The notes under the pieces: generated by a model | The model's input: only the letters and a program-made list of their open reading frames with translations | Told to the model about the DNA's origin: nothing | Database searches by the model: none | Assembly: GCA_000526255.1 (NCBI GenBank) | Contig: JAFS01000001.1 | Coordinates: 1,054,001 to 1,118,000, forward strand | DNA from: Verrucomicrobia bacterium LP2A | GTDB taxonomy: Bacteria > Verrucomicrobiota > Verrucomicrobiia > Methylacidiphilales > Methylacidiphilaceae | Direction: 5' to 3' | DNA: 64,000 bases | Position numbers and translations under genes: made by a program | Part shown: piece by piece, positions 39,863 through 48,528 of the stretch | Layout of the letters: each line of letters opens with the position of its first letter | How positions within the stretch are numbered: the first letter of the stretch is position 1

Positions 39863-42241
39863 CTAACTCCCTTCCTTTTGGAGCGCCGGGAGCGCCACCA
39901 TTCGCCCCGCCGGCACCCGGTTGTCCTCTTTGAGCTCTCCGTTCGCCCAGGCCGAGGCGATCATCTGGCCGAAGGAGACGCTCTCGTCGTTGGGCGAAAG
40001 GTCCCGGCCACTATAGACCGAGAACCGCTCTCCCCACAAAGCCTCGATCAGGTCGACCAGAAGGCCGTTCTGGAAGACCCCCCCGGCGAGCGCCAGCTTC
40101 TGGCCGCCCACCGATTCGGCGACCCGCCCCGCAAGCTCGGCGAGCGAACGATGGAAGCGGAAGGCGATCTCCTCTGGGGGAGTGCCGCGAGCCAGATCCC
40201 CAGCGATCCCTGCGCGCAGGCCCTCGAGGCTCACCACCCCTCCGGAGAGGAGCGGCAGCGGGTAGGGTTGCTCCTCCCTCCACCTCGCCACTCCACCGAG
40301 CGATCGCGCATAGCCAAGGGCCTTCGTCTCGAGCCGGCCCGCCGCCTCGCCCTCGTAGGAGGCGCGGTCGCAGAGGCCCAGGAGGCTGGCCACCCCGTCG
40401 AAGAGCCGACCGACGCTCGTCGTCCGAAAAAACCGGCCTTGTGCGAGAAGGCCCTGGTAGATCGGCCACTCGGCTGGCCGGAACCTTGCCTCCAACCGCT
40501 CCCGCATGGACGCGCAGGAGCCCCAGAGGGCGAGTGCCGAGAGGCGCGGCTCCCGGATCGCCTTCTCGCCCAGGAGCAGCGGAAACTCCTCCAGATGGGC
40601 CATCCGTTCCATCTGCCCTTCCCTCCAGAGGAAAAACTCGCCTCCCCAGATCGTCCCATCCTCGCCCAGCCCGGTCCCGTCCCAGACCGCGCCCAGAACC
40701 GGCTGCCGTTCCCAAAGGAGGGAGTGCTCCGCCAAGACCGCCCAGAAATGGGCCCGATGGTGTTGCACCCTCTCCACGGGGAGCCCCCGCTCCCGCGCGC
40801 GGGCGAGGCCCTCCTCGACCGAGGCGTAGCCAGGATGGAGATCGACCACGATCCGCCGGGGCTCGAACGCGAGCAGCCGACAGAGATGGGCGACCTGCCG
40901 CCGGAAGTTCTCCTGCGCCTCCCAGCTCTCGAGATCCCCCAGGTCCTGGGAGAGAGAGAGGTTCCCTTGGTGGGCCAGGGTGACGGTCGCCTTCCGCTGC
41001 GCCCCCATCGCGAGGATGGCCGCGTCCGGAGCGACCGCGAAGCCCCCGGGCAGGTAGAGTGGGGCAAAGCCTCGGGCGCGGCGCAGGAAAATGGGCTTGG
41101 CCAAAAAAGGAGAAAGCCGGACCACCGAATCATCCAGGGCGCTCTCGATCCCCCGGTTGTGGCTCAAGACCGCATCGACGACGCTCCCCAGGGAACCCAG
41201 GAGCTCCTCCTCGGTCGCCAGGATCGGGGACTCCGAGAGGTTCGCGCTCGTCGCCACGACCGGACCCCTCAGCCGGTCGAGAAGCAGGGCAGGCAGCGGA
41301 GCCGAGGGGAGCATGATGCCCAGGGTCTCCTCTGCCGGAGCGACTCCGGCGGCAATCCGGCTGGGCCCCTCCCTTCGACTGAGGATTACAATCGGCTTCT
41401 CGCGGCGAAGGAGCCACCGCTCCTCTTCCGGGCCGACCCGGGCTTCCCTCCGGGCCGCCGCGAGGTCAGGAAAGAGGAGCGCAAAGGGCTTCGAGGGCCT
41501 CCGCTTCCGCCGGCGCAGCTCGGCGACCGCCCGCGGATCGGTCGCGTCGACCAGCAGCAGGTAGCCCCCGACTCCCTTGAGGGCGACGATCTCCCCCCGT
41601 CCGATCCGCTGCGCCGCCTCCTCGATCGCCCCGCTTCCGGAGGCCAGCGGCGTCCCCTGCGGATCGAGCAGCTCGACCCTGACCCCGCAAGAGGGGCAGG
41701 AGTTGGTCTGGGAGTGGAAGCGCCGGTCGGCGGGGTCTCCATATTCCCGGGCGCATTCCGGACACATCCGGAAGGGCTCCATCGTCGTCCGCTCCCGGTC
41801 GTAGGGCAGCCCGCGGAGGATCGAGTAGCGGGGGCCGCATTCGGTGCAGGTGATGAAGGGATAGTGGAAGCGGCGGTTCCCCGGGTCGTTCATCTCCTGC
41901 CGGCAGCGCTCGCAGAGGTCGAGATCGGGAAGGAGCAGGACCGTCGCCCTCCCGACCCGGCGACTCTCTCGGACCACGAACCCACCATCCTCGCCCAAGG
42001 GCGCCTCCCCGATCTCGGCCCGGGTCACCACGGCGATCGGCGGATAGTCCCGGAGCAGGGCTGCGCAAAAGCGATCGAGCGCCTCGACCTCCCCCTCCAC
42101 CCGGATGTCGACCCCGTCGAGGCCGTTGCTCACCCAGCCTGCCAGCCCCGACTCCCGCGCCAGCCGGTAGACGAAGGGGCGGAAGCCGACTCCCTGAACC
42201 TTGCCGTCCAGATGGATCCGCCGCGCCGCCCGGGAGGTCAC
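39863..42241 (-). CDS. hypF: carbamoyltransferase HypF
   Basis: This 792-residue enzyme transfers a carbamoyl group from carbamoyl phosphate to HypE. The domains in order are an acylphosphatase domain ('GKVQGVGFRPFVYRLA'), a double zinc finger ('LCERCRQEM', 'ITCTECGPRY', 'RMCPECAREY', 'NSCPSCGVRV'), a YrdC-like domain ('IVALKGVGGYLLLVDATD') and a Kae1-like carbamoyltransferase ('VDLHPGYASVEEG', 'HHRAHFWAVLAEH', 'GAVWDGTGLGEDGTIWGG', 'LALAGGVFQNGLLV'). The GTG at 42241 is chosen because GGGAGGG precedes it and it lies right after the transporter stop. Confidence 0.96.
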   Translation of the reverse strand: MTSRAARRIHLDGKVQGVGFRPFVYRLARESGLAGWVSNGLDGVDIRVEGEVEALDRFCAALLRDYPPIAVVTRAEIGEAPLGEDGGFVVRESRRVGRATVLLLPDLDLCERCRQEMNDPGNRRFHYPFITCTECGPRYSILRGLPYDRERTTMEPFRMCPECAREYGDPADRRFHSQTNSCPSCGVRVELLDPQGTPLASGSGAIEEAAQRIGRGEIVALKGVGGYLLLVDATDPRAVAELRRRKRRPSKPFALLFPDLAAARREARVGPEEERWLLRREKPIVILSRREGPSRIAAGVAPAEETLGIMLPSAPLPALLLDRLRGPVVATSANLSESPILATEEELLGSLGSVVDAVLSHNRGIESALDDSVVRLSPFLAKPIFLRRARGFAPLYLPGGFAVAPDAAILAMGAQRKATVTLAHQGNLSLSQDLGDLESWEAQENFRRQVAHLCRLLAFEPRRIVVDLHPGYASVEEGLARARERGLPVERVQHHRAHFWAVLAEHSLLWERQPVLGAVWDGTGLGEDGTIWGGEFFLWREGQMERMAHLEEFPLLLGEKAIREPRLSALALWGSCASMRERLEARFRPAEWPIYQGLLAQGRFFRTTSVGRLFDGVASLLGLCDRASYEGEAAGRLETKALGYARSLGGVARWREEQPYPLPLLSGGVVSLEGLRAGIAGDLARGTPPEEIAFRFHRSLAELAGRVAESVGGQKLALAGGVFQNGLLVDLIEALWGERFSVYSGRDLSPNDESVSFGQMIASAWANGELKEDNRVPAGRMVALPALQKEGS

Positions 42242-42242
42242 C

Positions 42243-42911
42243 CTAGATCCCTCCCGTCCAGAGCCAGAAGACGCCGATCCCGATGGCAAAAGCCCCGGTC
42301 GCCAGGCGGGCGGCACGAAAGCCGCGACTCCCGCGTGCGGCGGGAAGGAGCACCCATCTGCCCAGCACCCAGGAAAAGAGCGCCATCCCGAGGATCGCCC
42401 CCAGCCCAAAACCGGCGATGTATCCCGCGGCCGCCACCCCATTCGGCAGGGCGAGCACCGGGAGGGCGGCGAGAAAATGGTGGCTGCCCGCCACGCCGTG
42501 GAGGAGCCCGATGCCAAGCGGGGCATGGGAGTGCCGGTGCGCCCCGCCCGCTTCCCGGTCGGAAGAGAGCGTTCCCTTCGGCTGAGCGACGGGAAAGGGG
42601 ATCTGGCTCCGGAGAGCGCGCCGACAGGACCAGAGGCCGATTGCCACGAGCACGACGCCGACCAGCCGCTCGCCCCAGTGCGCGAGGGGTGCCGTCGGCA
42701 AGGCGTCCCGCAGCCAGAAGACGAGCAGGCTCAGGATCCAGACTCCGCCGCTGTGCCCGAGCCCCCAGGAAAGTCCCACCCGCCAGGCATCGCTCCGCCT
42801 CTCGATCGAGAGCGGCGCGATCGCCGCCAGGTGATCCGGTCCGGTGAGCGCATGCACGACTCCGGCAATGACGCCCGCGCCCGTAGCGGCGGCAACCAGC
42901 GAGTCGACCAT
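42243..42911 (-). CDS. NiCoT/UreH-like nickel transporter
   Basis: This 222-residue membrane protein has about six hydrophobic helices. The nickel-permease signature HX4DH occurs as 'VVHALTGPDHLAAIAPL' in the first helix. A second His-rich site, 'LLHGVAGSHHFLAALPVL', follows a cytoplasmic His-containing loop ('GGAHRHSHAPLG'). It sits between hypB and hypF within one operon, so supply of Ni2+ for the hydrogenase is the natural role. An AGGAG lies directly against the ATG, unusually close; another start nearby is possible. Confidence 0.85.
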   Translation of the reverse strand: MVDSLVAAATGAGVIAGVVHALTGPDHLAAIAPLSIERRSDAWRVGLSWGLGHSGGVWILSLLVFWLRDALPTAPLAHWGERLVGVVLVAIGLWSCRRALRSQIPFPVAQPKGTLSSDREAGGAHRHSHAPLGIGLLHGVAGSHHFLAALPVLALPNGVAAAGYIAGFGLGAILGMALFSWVLGRWVLLPAARGSRGFRAARLATGAFAIGIGVFWLWTGGI

Positions 42912-42927
42912 CTCCTTTTCGTCCCTG

Positions 42928-43695
42928 CTAACGAGCGACCGGCTCTTCCATCGGGTACGAGGCCTTCGCGCGATGCCACCCCTCCTCCACCCAGTGGAGC
43001 CACTCCTCGAGCCCCTCCCCCGTCTTTGCCGAGAGCAGCAGCGGGTCGAGGCCGGGCCGGAGCCGATGGGCGAACTCGACACACTGGTCTACGGAAAAAT
43101 CGACATAGGGCAGGAGATCCGCCTTCGAGAGGAGGAGAAGGTCGGCTCCATGGAAGGCTTCGGGATACTTGCGGGGCTTGTCCTCCCCTTCGGTCACCGA
43201 GAGGATCACCACCCGCTTCCCCTCCCCCAGGTCGAAGAGAGCCGGGCAGATCAGGTTGCCCACATTCTCGATCCAGAGGATCCCCCGCACCGGGAGCGGG
43301 AGATCTTCGAGCGCGTGGCCCACCCCATGGGCATCGAGGTGGCAGCTCTTGCCCGTCTGAATCTGCCGGACCGAAACGCCCGTGGTGCGGATCCGCTCGG
43401 CGTCGAGCTCGGTCTGCTGATCCCCTTCGATGACCGCCATCGGGATCTTCTCCCGAAGCGCCTCGAGAGTGCGCACCAGAAGGGTCGTCTTGCCCGAGCC
43501 GGGGCTCGAGATCAGGTTTACCGCGAAGATGCCGTTCCGGCGGAAGACCTCGCGATTCTGGCGGGCGAAGGCGGCGTTGGCTTCGAGCAGGTCGGCCTCG
43601 AGGTCGATCCGCCTCCCGCCCCCCGACCCGTGGTGATGGTCGTGCGCATGGGCATGTTCGTGTCCTTCTCCTCCGCATCCGCAAGTGGCGCACAT
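42928..43695 (-). CDS. hypB: hydrogenase nickel incorporation GTPase HypB
   Basis: This 255-residue GTPase opens with 'MCATCGCGGEGHEHAHAHD', containing the high-affinity CxxCGC nickel site and a His-rich nickel-storage stretch. The G1 P-loop is 'LISSPGSGKTTLLVRT'. The metal site in the G domain includes 'SCHLDAHGVGHAL', and 'LLLLSKADLLPYVD' supplies G4. It works with HypA to insert Ni. The start is supported by a GGAAAGGA sequence upstream on its strand. Confidence 0.96.
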   Translation of the reverse strand: MCATCGCGGEGHEHAHAHDHHHGSGGGRRIDLEADLLEANAAFARQNREVFRRNGIFAVNLISSPGSGKTTLLVRTLEALREKIPMAVIEGDQQTELDAERIRTTGVSVRQIQTGKSCHLDAHGVGHALEDLPLPVRGILWIENVGNLICPALFDLGEGKRVVILSVTEGEDKPRKYPEAFHGADLLLLSKADLLPYVDFSVDQCVEFAHRLRPGLDPLLLSAKTGEGLEEWLHWVEEGWHRAKASYPMEEPVAR

Positions 43696-43747
43696 CGCGT
43701 TCTTTCCTTTCCTCTTTCCTTTCCTTTGGGCCACCCCTCGCTCCGGC

Positions 43748-44089
43748 TCAATCGACCTCGATCTCTCCGAGACGGAGCCCGATGTCCTCCTCGAGCATCA
43801 GCCGATAGCTCCCGCAACGCGGGCAGGCTTGCGCAAGCTTCTCCACCTTTCCTTCGTAGGAGCAGTCGAGGCAGGCCGCCTGGGCCGGGACCGGCCGGAT
43901 CTCGAGAAGCGCCCCTTCGGCCAGGGTGCCGCGGGAGGCGACCCCGAACGAGAAGACCATGACCTCCGGCTCCACCATCGCCCGGGGCCCCACGCGCAGC
44001 TCGATCCGGCGGACGCTCCGGTAGTGGTGCTGCTCGGCCTGCTCCTGGAGAATCGCGAGAATCGATCGACAGAGCGAGAGCTCGTGCAT
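43748..44089 (-). CDS. hypA: hydrogenase nickel metallochaperone HypA
   Basis: This 113-residue chaperone has the invariant start 'MHELSLCRSILAILQEQA', whose His2 binds nickel. Its zinc site comprises 'ACLDCSYEG' and 'ACPRCGSYR'. It is the first gene of the leftward maturation operon. Its start faces that of hupS across 211 bp, which must carry both promoters. Confidence 0.96.
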   Translation of the reverse strand: MHELSLCRSILAILQEQAEQHHYRSVRRIELRVGPRAMVEPEVMVFSFGVASRGTLAEGALLEIRPVPAQAACLDCSYEGKVEKLAQACPRCGSYRLMLEEDIGLRLGEIEVD

Positions 44090-44300
44090 CCGTGTCCCTT
44101 TCCCTTCCCGGAGAGCGCCGCCTCGTGTCCGACGCATGTCAGTACAGCTTCGCTCCGATCCGCTCCGGCGTCAGCAGAAAAAGCGCCCGGGCCTTCGCCA
44201 CCAGGTCTGCTTCCGCGTCATCTCCTGCAATCGCTTGTTTTGGGTTGCCTTCGTCGTCATGACAACACTAGGATGGGGGCGAGGAGTGCGGAGGGTGCCT

Positions 44301-45548
44301 ATGCGAGTCTTCGGGAGAGGCGAAGGGGGGGGTTCGGCCGACGGAATCGGGGCGAGGACCGAGTCCGAATACGAAGCGCTCCGCCGCCGCTGCGAAGAGC
44401 GCCTCCGGGCGCTCGAGGCTGCCGAGCCGCTCCAGCAGGTTCATCTCCCCTCCCTCCTGCGGAGCGAGGGCATGAGCCGGCGCACCTTCCTCAAGTGGGC
44501 CTCGGCGACGACGGCTCTTCTCTTCCTGCCCGCCAGCTTCGAGAAGCTCGTGGCCCGTGCAGCGGCGGTCATGAACCGGGTGCCGGTCATCTGGGTCGAA
44601 TACCAGGATTGCGCGGGCAACTCGGAGGCGATCCTGCGGGCAGACGGCCCGACGATCGACGAGCTTCTCCTGGACGTGATCTCCCTCGAATACCACGAGA
44701 CCCTGATGACCCCGTCGGGCTTCCAGGCCGAGGCCCAGCTTGAGGATGCCCTTCAGGCATTCCGGGGGAAGTATATCCTGATCGTCGAAGGGTCGATTCC
44801 GACCGAAGACGGCTTCGGGTTCAACGGCCCGCGCGGGGAGAGCTTCCTCGAGAACCTCAAGCGGCTCTCCCGGGATGCCCTGGCTATCATCGCCGTGGGG
44901 AGCTGCGCCTCCTATGGCGGCATCCCCGCCGCCTATCCCAACCCGACCAAGGCGATGGGCGTCTGGGACATCGTCAAGGGAAAGCCGATCGTCAACATCC
45001 CCGCCTGCCCGATGAACCCCGCCAACCTGATCGGGGTCCTCCTCCACTATGTCCTGACCGGCACGCTCCCCGAGCTCGACTACCTCCTCCGGCCCAAGTT
45101 CGCCTTCGGCTACCGCATCCATGACAACTGCGAGCGGCGCGCTCACTTCGACGCGGGCGAATATGTGGAGCAGTGGGGAGATGAGGGCGCCCGGAACAAC
45201 TTCTGCCTCTACAAGATGGGCTGCAAAGGCCCGATGACCTTCAACAACTGCTCGATCATCCGCTACAACGACGGGACCAACTGGCCGATCGGGGTCGGCC
45301 GGGGATGCATCGGCTGCTCGGAGCCCGGCTTTTGGGACAAGTATGCGTACGAGCGTCCGATGGCTGGAGCCAACATTCCGGTTCCCGGCCTCTGGAACTT
45401 GGGCATCGAGCGGAGCGTCGACCTTCTCGGCGTGGGCCTCTTGACCGCAGCCGGGGCCGGCATCGCGATCCACGCCTTCCTGAGCGCCAAATATGGGAAG
45501 AAATCGGACGAAGGCGCGCCCGGTGCCCCTCCCAAGGAGAAGTCATGA
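44301..45548 (+). CDS. hupS: [NiFe] uptake hydrogenase small subunit with atypical proximal-cluster motif
   Basis: This 415-residue precursor of the electron-transfer subunit has a Tat motif, 'GMSRRTFLKWASATTALLF', about 57 residues from the start at 44301 (GGAGGG upstream), a long N-region. Medial and distal cluster ligands are intact ('RIHDNCERRAHFDAG', 'FCLYKMGCKGP', 'FNNCSIIRYND', 'GRGCIGCSEPGFWDK'). The proximal site usually reads ECTGCSE or, in O2-tolerant group 1d, ECTCCSE. Here it is 'YQDCAGNSEAILRA': the second Cys is Asn. The other two proximal Cys are present ('VGSCASYGG', 'IPACPMNPANL'). A C-terminal membrane helix (about residues 375-395) contacts the cytochrome b. Confidence 0.95.
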   Translation: MRVFGRGEGGGSADGIGARTESEYEALRRRCEERLRALEAAEPLQQVHLPSLLRSEGMSRRTFLKWASATTALLFLPASFEKLVARAAAVMNRVPVIWVEYQDCAGNSEAILRADGPTIDELLLDVISLEYHETLMTPSGFQAEAQLEDALQAFRGKYILIVEGSIPTEDGFGFNGPRGESFLENLKRLSRDALAIIAVGSCASYGGIPAAYPNPTKAMGVWDIVKGKPIVNIPACPMNPANLIGVLLHYVLTGTLPELDYLLRPKFAFGYRIHDNCERRAHFDAGEYVEQWGDEGARNNFCLYKMGCKGPMTFNNCSIIRYNDGTNWPIGVGRGCIGCSEPGFWDKYAYERPMAGANIPVPGLWNLGIERSVDLLGVGLLTAAGAGIAIHAFLSAKYGKKSDEGAPGAPPKEKS

Positions 45549-47245
45549 GCAAGCGCATCGTCGTCGACCCGATCACCCGCATTGAAGGCCACCTCCGGAT
45601 CGAGGCGCTGCTCGACGACACCAACACGATCCAGGATGCCTACGCCTCGGGAACGATGTTCCGCGGGATCGAGACGATTCTCCAGGGCCGCGATCCCCGG
45701 GATGCCGGGCTCCTGGCGATGCGGATCTGCGGCGTCTGCACCGGGGTCCACTACTGGACGAGCATCCGAGCGGTCGAGGACGCCTTCGGAGTCCGCGTCC
45801 CGAACAACGCCCGGCTGGTCCGCAACCTGATCGCGGGCTCCCTCTACCTCCACGACCATCCGGTCCACTTCTACCATCTCCATGCGCTCGACTGGGTCGA
45901 TGTCTTGTCGGCCCTCAAGGCCGATCCGAAGAAGGCGGTCGATGTCGCCTACCAGTTCACCGACACGCCCTGGAACGCGAGTGTCGAGCACTACCGGAAG
46001 GTGCAGCAGCGGCTCGGTGGCTTTGCCGCGCAAGGGCGCCTGGGGATCTTTGCCGGCGGCTACTGGGGCAATCCGAGCTACCGCTTCTCGCCGGAGGAGA
46101 ATCTCGTCGCCCTCTCCCACTATCTCGATGCGCTGGCGATGCAGCGCGGTGCCGCCAAGATGATGGCGATCTTCGGCGGAAAGAACCCCCACCCGCAGTC
46201 GATCGTCGTCGGCGGGGTCACCTGCGTCCAGGACATTGAGAACCCGAGCCGGATCTCCCTCTTCCAGACCCTGCTCGAGGAGCAGCACCGCTTCATTCGG
46301 CAAGCCTACCTCCCGGATATCCTGATGGCCGCCCATGCCTACCGCGAGGAGGGCCTGGCCGGTATCGGGTCGGGCCTCAAGTCCTACCTGGCCTACGGCT
46401 TCTTCGACATGGACAACGAGGGTCCCGGCCGGGGCAAGACCCTCTACCCGAGCGGGATGGTGCTGGGAGGCGATCTCTCGAAGGTCTACGATTTCGATCC
46501 GGCGAAGGTCACCGAGGATCTCCTCCACTCCTGGTACCAGGGGAGCGACGGCCTCCACCCCTACGTTGGCGTCACCCATCCCGCCTTCAGCGGCCTGCGG
46601 AAGGAAGGGGAGGTCGCCTATCTCGACACGGAAGGCAAGTATAGCTGGATCAAGGCGCCGACCTACGATGGCAATCGCGTCGAGACCGGTCCCCTCGCCC
46701 GCTTGATCGTCGGCTATGCGCGAGGCGACACGCGGATCCGGGAGGCGGTCGACGGGGTGCTCCAGCGCGGGGGCCTGCCCGCCACCGTCCTCTTCAGCAC
46801 GCTCGGCCGGACGGCGGCGCGGGCGATCGAGACCGATCTGATTGCCGATGCGATGGCCGGCTGGGCGCAAGAGCTCGCGAAGAACACGGCAGCCGGGGAC
46901 CTCTTGACCTGGACCCCCTTCGATTTTGCAAAGGTCTCCCGGGAGGCGCAAGGCTGCGGCCTATCCGAGGCCCCCAGAGGAGCGCTCGGCCACTGGGTCA
47001 AGATCCGGGAGGGGAAGATCGAGAACTACCAGGCGGTCGTCCCGACCACCTGGAATGCCTCCCCCCGCGATCGCCAGGGGAGAAGGGGAGCCTACGAGGA
47101 GGCGCTCCTCGGCACTCGGCTCGCCAACGCCGACCAGCCCCTGGAGATCCTCCGGACCATCCACAGCTTCGACCCCTGCCTCGCCTGCTCGGTCCACCTG
47201 GTCGACTTTCGCGGGAGAGATCTGGGTACCTGGCGGGTTCTTTGA
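45545..47245 (+). CDS. hupL: [NiFe] uptake hydrogenase large subunit
   Basis: This 566-residue catalytic subunit oxidises H2 at the NiFe(CN)2CO site. The N-terminal metal motif is 'RICGVCTGVHYWTSIRAVED' and the C-terminal one 'SFDPCLACSVHLVDF', supplying the four Cys ligands. The 15 residues after the last His ('LVDFRGRDLGTWRVL') form the peptide removed by the maturation protease. Body motifs 'FGGKNPHPQSIVVGG' and 'GLSEAPRGALGHWVKI' and the length fit group 1 membrane-bound enzymes. The ATG overlaps the hupS stop (ATGA). Confidence 0.97.
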   Translation: MSKRIVVDPITRIEGHLRIEALLDDTNTIQDAYASGTMFRGIETILQGRDPRDAGLLAMRICGVCTGVHYWTSIRAVEDAFGVRVPNNARLVRNLIAGSLYLHDHPVHFYHLHALDWVDVLSALKADPKKAVDVAYQFTDTPWNASVEHYRKVQQRLGGFAAQGRLGIFAGGYWGNPSYRFSPEENLVALSHYLDALAMQRGAAKMMAIFGGKNPHPQSIVVGGVTCVQDIENPSRISLFQTLLEEQHRFIRQAYLPDILMAAHAYREEGLAGIGSGLKSYLAYGFFDMDNEGPGRGKTLYPSGMVLGGDLSKVYDFDPAKVTEDLLHSWYQGSDGLHPYVGVTHPAFSGLRKEGEVAYLDTEGKYSWIKAPTYDGNRVETGPLARLIVGYARGDTRIREAVDGVLQRGGLPATVLFSTLGRTAARAIETDLIADAMAGWAQELAKNTAAGDLLTWTPFDFAKVSREAQGCGLSEAPRGALGHWVKIREGKIENYQAVVPTTWNASPRDRQGRRGAYEEALLGTRLANADQPLEILRTIHSFDPCLACSVHLVDFRGRDLGTWRVL

Positions 47246-47273
47246 GAAGGAGGGCGTTCCGGAGGATGATGCG

Positions 47274-48002
47274 ATGAACGGAGAAGCGAGCGGGACGATC
47301 GTCCGGGTGACCCGGATGCCGAAGAGCTGGCGGATCTTCCACTGGGTCAACTTCCTCGCGGTGTTCGCGGCGGTCGTCACGGGGATCTACATCGCCCGCC
47401 CCTACTACCAGGCGATGATCGCCGAGCCGGCGGTCCGGAAGTTCGTGATGGGATGGAATCGGGCGATCCACCTCTATGCGGCGATCACGATCGATGTCCT
47501 CTGCGTCGTCTCCTTCTACCTCTATTTCCTGAGCCGCTTCGAGCGACCGGTCCGCAAGCTCCTGCCGACCAGAGAGCATGGCCGGGAGTTCTTCGAGGTG
47601 CTGGCGAACTTCTTCACCTTCAACCGGAGGAAGCGCTTCGATTCGGCCGAGCTCGATACCTTCAACGCCGCCTGGTTCACCCTGCTCCATCTCCTCCTCC
47701 TCTTCCAGCTCTTCACCGGCCTCCAGCTCTACGTCTACAGCCTGGAGAGCGGCTTGAGCTCGGTCGGTGGCTGGTGGCCCTGGCTCATGCACATGGCGAC
47801 GGATTGGACCTACTGGGCCTTCGGCGGCCGGATGGGAGTGCGCTGGGTTCACCACTTCACGATGTACCTGCTCCTGGCCTGGATCGCCTTCCACGTCTAC
47901 TATGAGATCTGGCGAACTGTCTATTGGCGCGAAGGCGACATCGCCATCGCCTTCGGTGGCGAGAAGATCGCACGCCGGCTCCCGGGAACGGCCGCCGAGT
48001 AA
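47274..48002 (+). CDS. hupC: Ni/Fe-hydrogenase b-type cytochrome subunit
   Basis: This 242-residue di-haem cytochrome b has four transmembrane helices and anchors the hydrogenase, passing electrons to quinone. Haem-ligand His residues are visible in 'RIFHWVNFLAVFAAVVTG', 'WNRAIHLYAAITIDVLC', 'WVHHFTMYLLLAWIAFHVYY' and neighbouring segments. GGAGG (47261-47265) precedes the ATG. It follows hupL by 28 bases, the usual HupC/HyaC position. Confidence 0.94.
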   Translation: MNGEASGTIVRVTRMPKSWRIFHWVNFLAVFAAVVTGIYIARPYYQAMIAEPAVRKFVMGWNRAIHLYAAITIDVLCVVSFYLYFLSRFERPVRKLLPTREHGREFFEVLANFFTFNRRKRFDSAELDTFNAAWFTLLHLLLLFQLFTGLQLYVYSLESGLSSVGGWWPWLMHMATDWTYWAFGGRMGVRWVHHFTMYLLLAWIAFHVYYEIWRTVYWREGDIAIAFGGEKIARRLPGTAAE

Positions 48003-48009
48003 CCTGGCC

Positions 48010-48528
48010 GTGATCGGCTTGGGGAACGTGATCCTGCGCGACGAGGGACTGGGCGTGCTGGCCACCTGGGTTCTGGAAGCCAATTACGCCTTTGCTCCGG
48101 AAGTCCGCTTCTTCGACGGCGGGGTCCTGGGACTCGATCTCGTCTCCGAGTTCGAGCTCCATGCGCAGATCCTTGTCCTCGATGCGATCGCGAGCCTCGA
48201 CCCGCCGGGCACGATCTACCGCTTTCCGGGCGAAGCGCTCTGGAAGCGGGAAGGCCCGGCGAGAACCGCACACGAGGTCGATCTCCTTGATGTGCTCAAG
48301 GTCGCCAGCCTCCTCGGCCCGGTCCCCGACCTGGTTCTCCTCGGCATGGTCCCCGCCGAGGTCGGCGGACCCGCGCTCGGCCTCTCCCCCGCCATCGAAA
48401 AGCCCTTTGCCCGCTTCCTGAGCCGGGTGCTCCGGGAAATGCGGAGCCTCGGGATCCGCATCCGGAAAAGGGCCGACACCTCCCTCCCCGAGATCCTCGA
48501 AGCCAAGATGCGGATCTGGCGGCCATGA
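48010..48528 (+). CDS. hupD: hydrogenase maturation endopeptidase
   Basis: This roughly 172-residue protease removes the C-terminal peptide of HupL after nickel insertion. Nickel-sensing ligands are visible: Glu in 'LGNVILRDEGLGVLATW', Asp in 'ILVLDAIASLDPPG' and His in 'RTAHEVDLLDVLKVASLLG'. The GTG at 48010 gives a start directly at the first strand ('VIGLGN'), a little short of the usual N-terminus, so the true start may lie upstream overlapping hupC. It is followed by an overlapping gene of unknown function. Confidence 0.92.
   Translation: MIGLGNVILRDEGLGVLATWVLEANYAFAPEVRFFDGGVLGLDLVSEFELHAQILVLDAIASLDPPGTIYRFPGEALWKREGPARTAHEVDLLDVLKVASLLGPVPDLVLLGMVPAEVGGPALGLSPAIEKPFARFLSRVLREMRSLGIRIRKRADTSLPEILEAKMRIWRP

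Noticed and set aside
39707-42847. Plus-strand open frame of over 1000 codons opposite hypF
   Set aside because: It is antisense to hypC, hypF and the nickel transporter; its composition is low-complexity Pro/Arg/Gly/Glu, typical of shadow frames in GC-rich DNA.
44090-44300. sigma54-type promoter for the hydrogenase operon
   Set aside because: No convincing GG-N10-GC element at -24/-12 was found in the divergent gap; only weak -35/-10 candidates exist.
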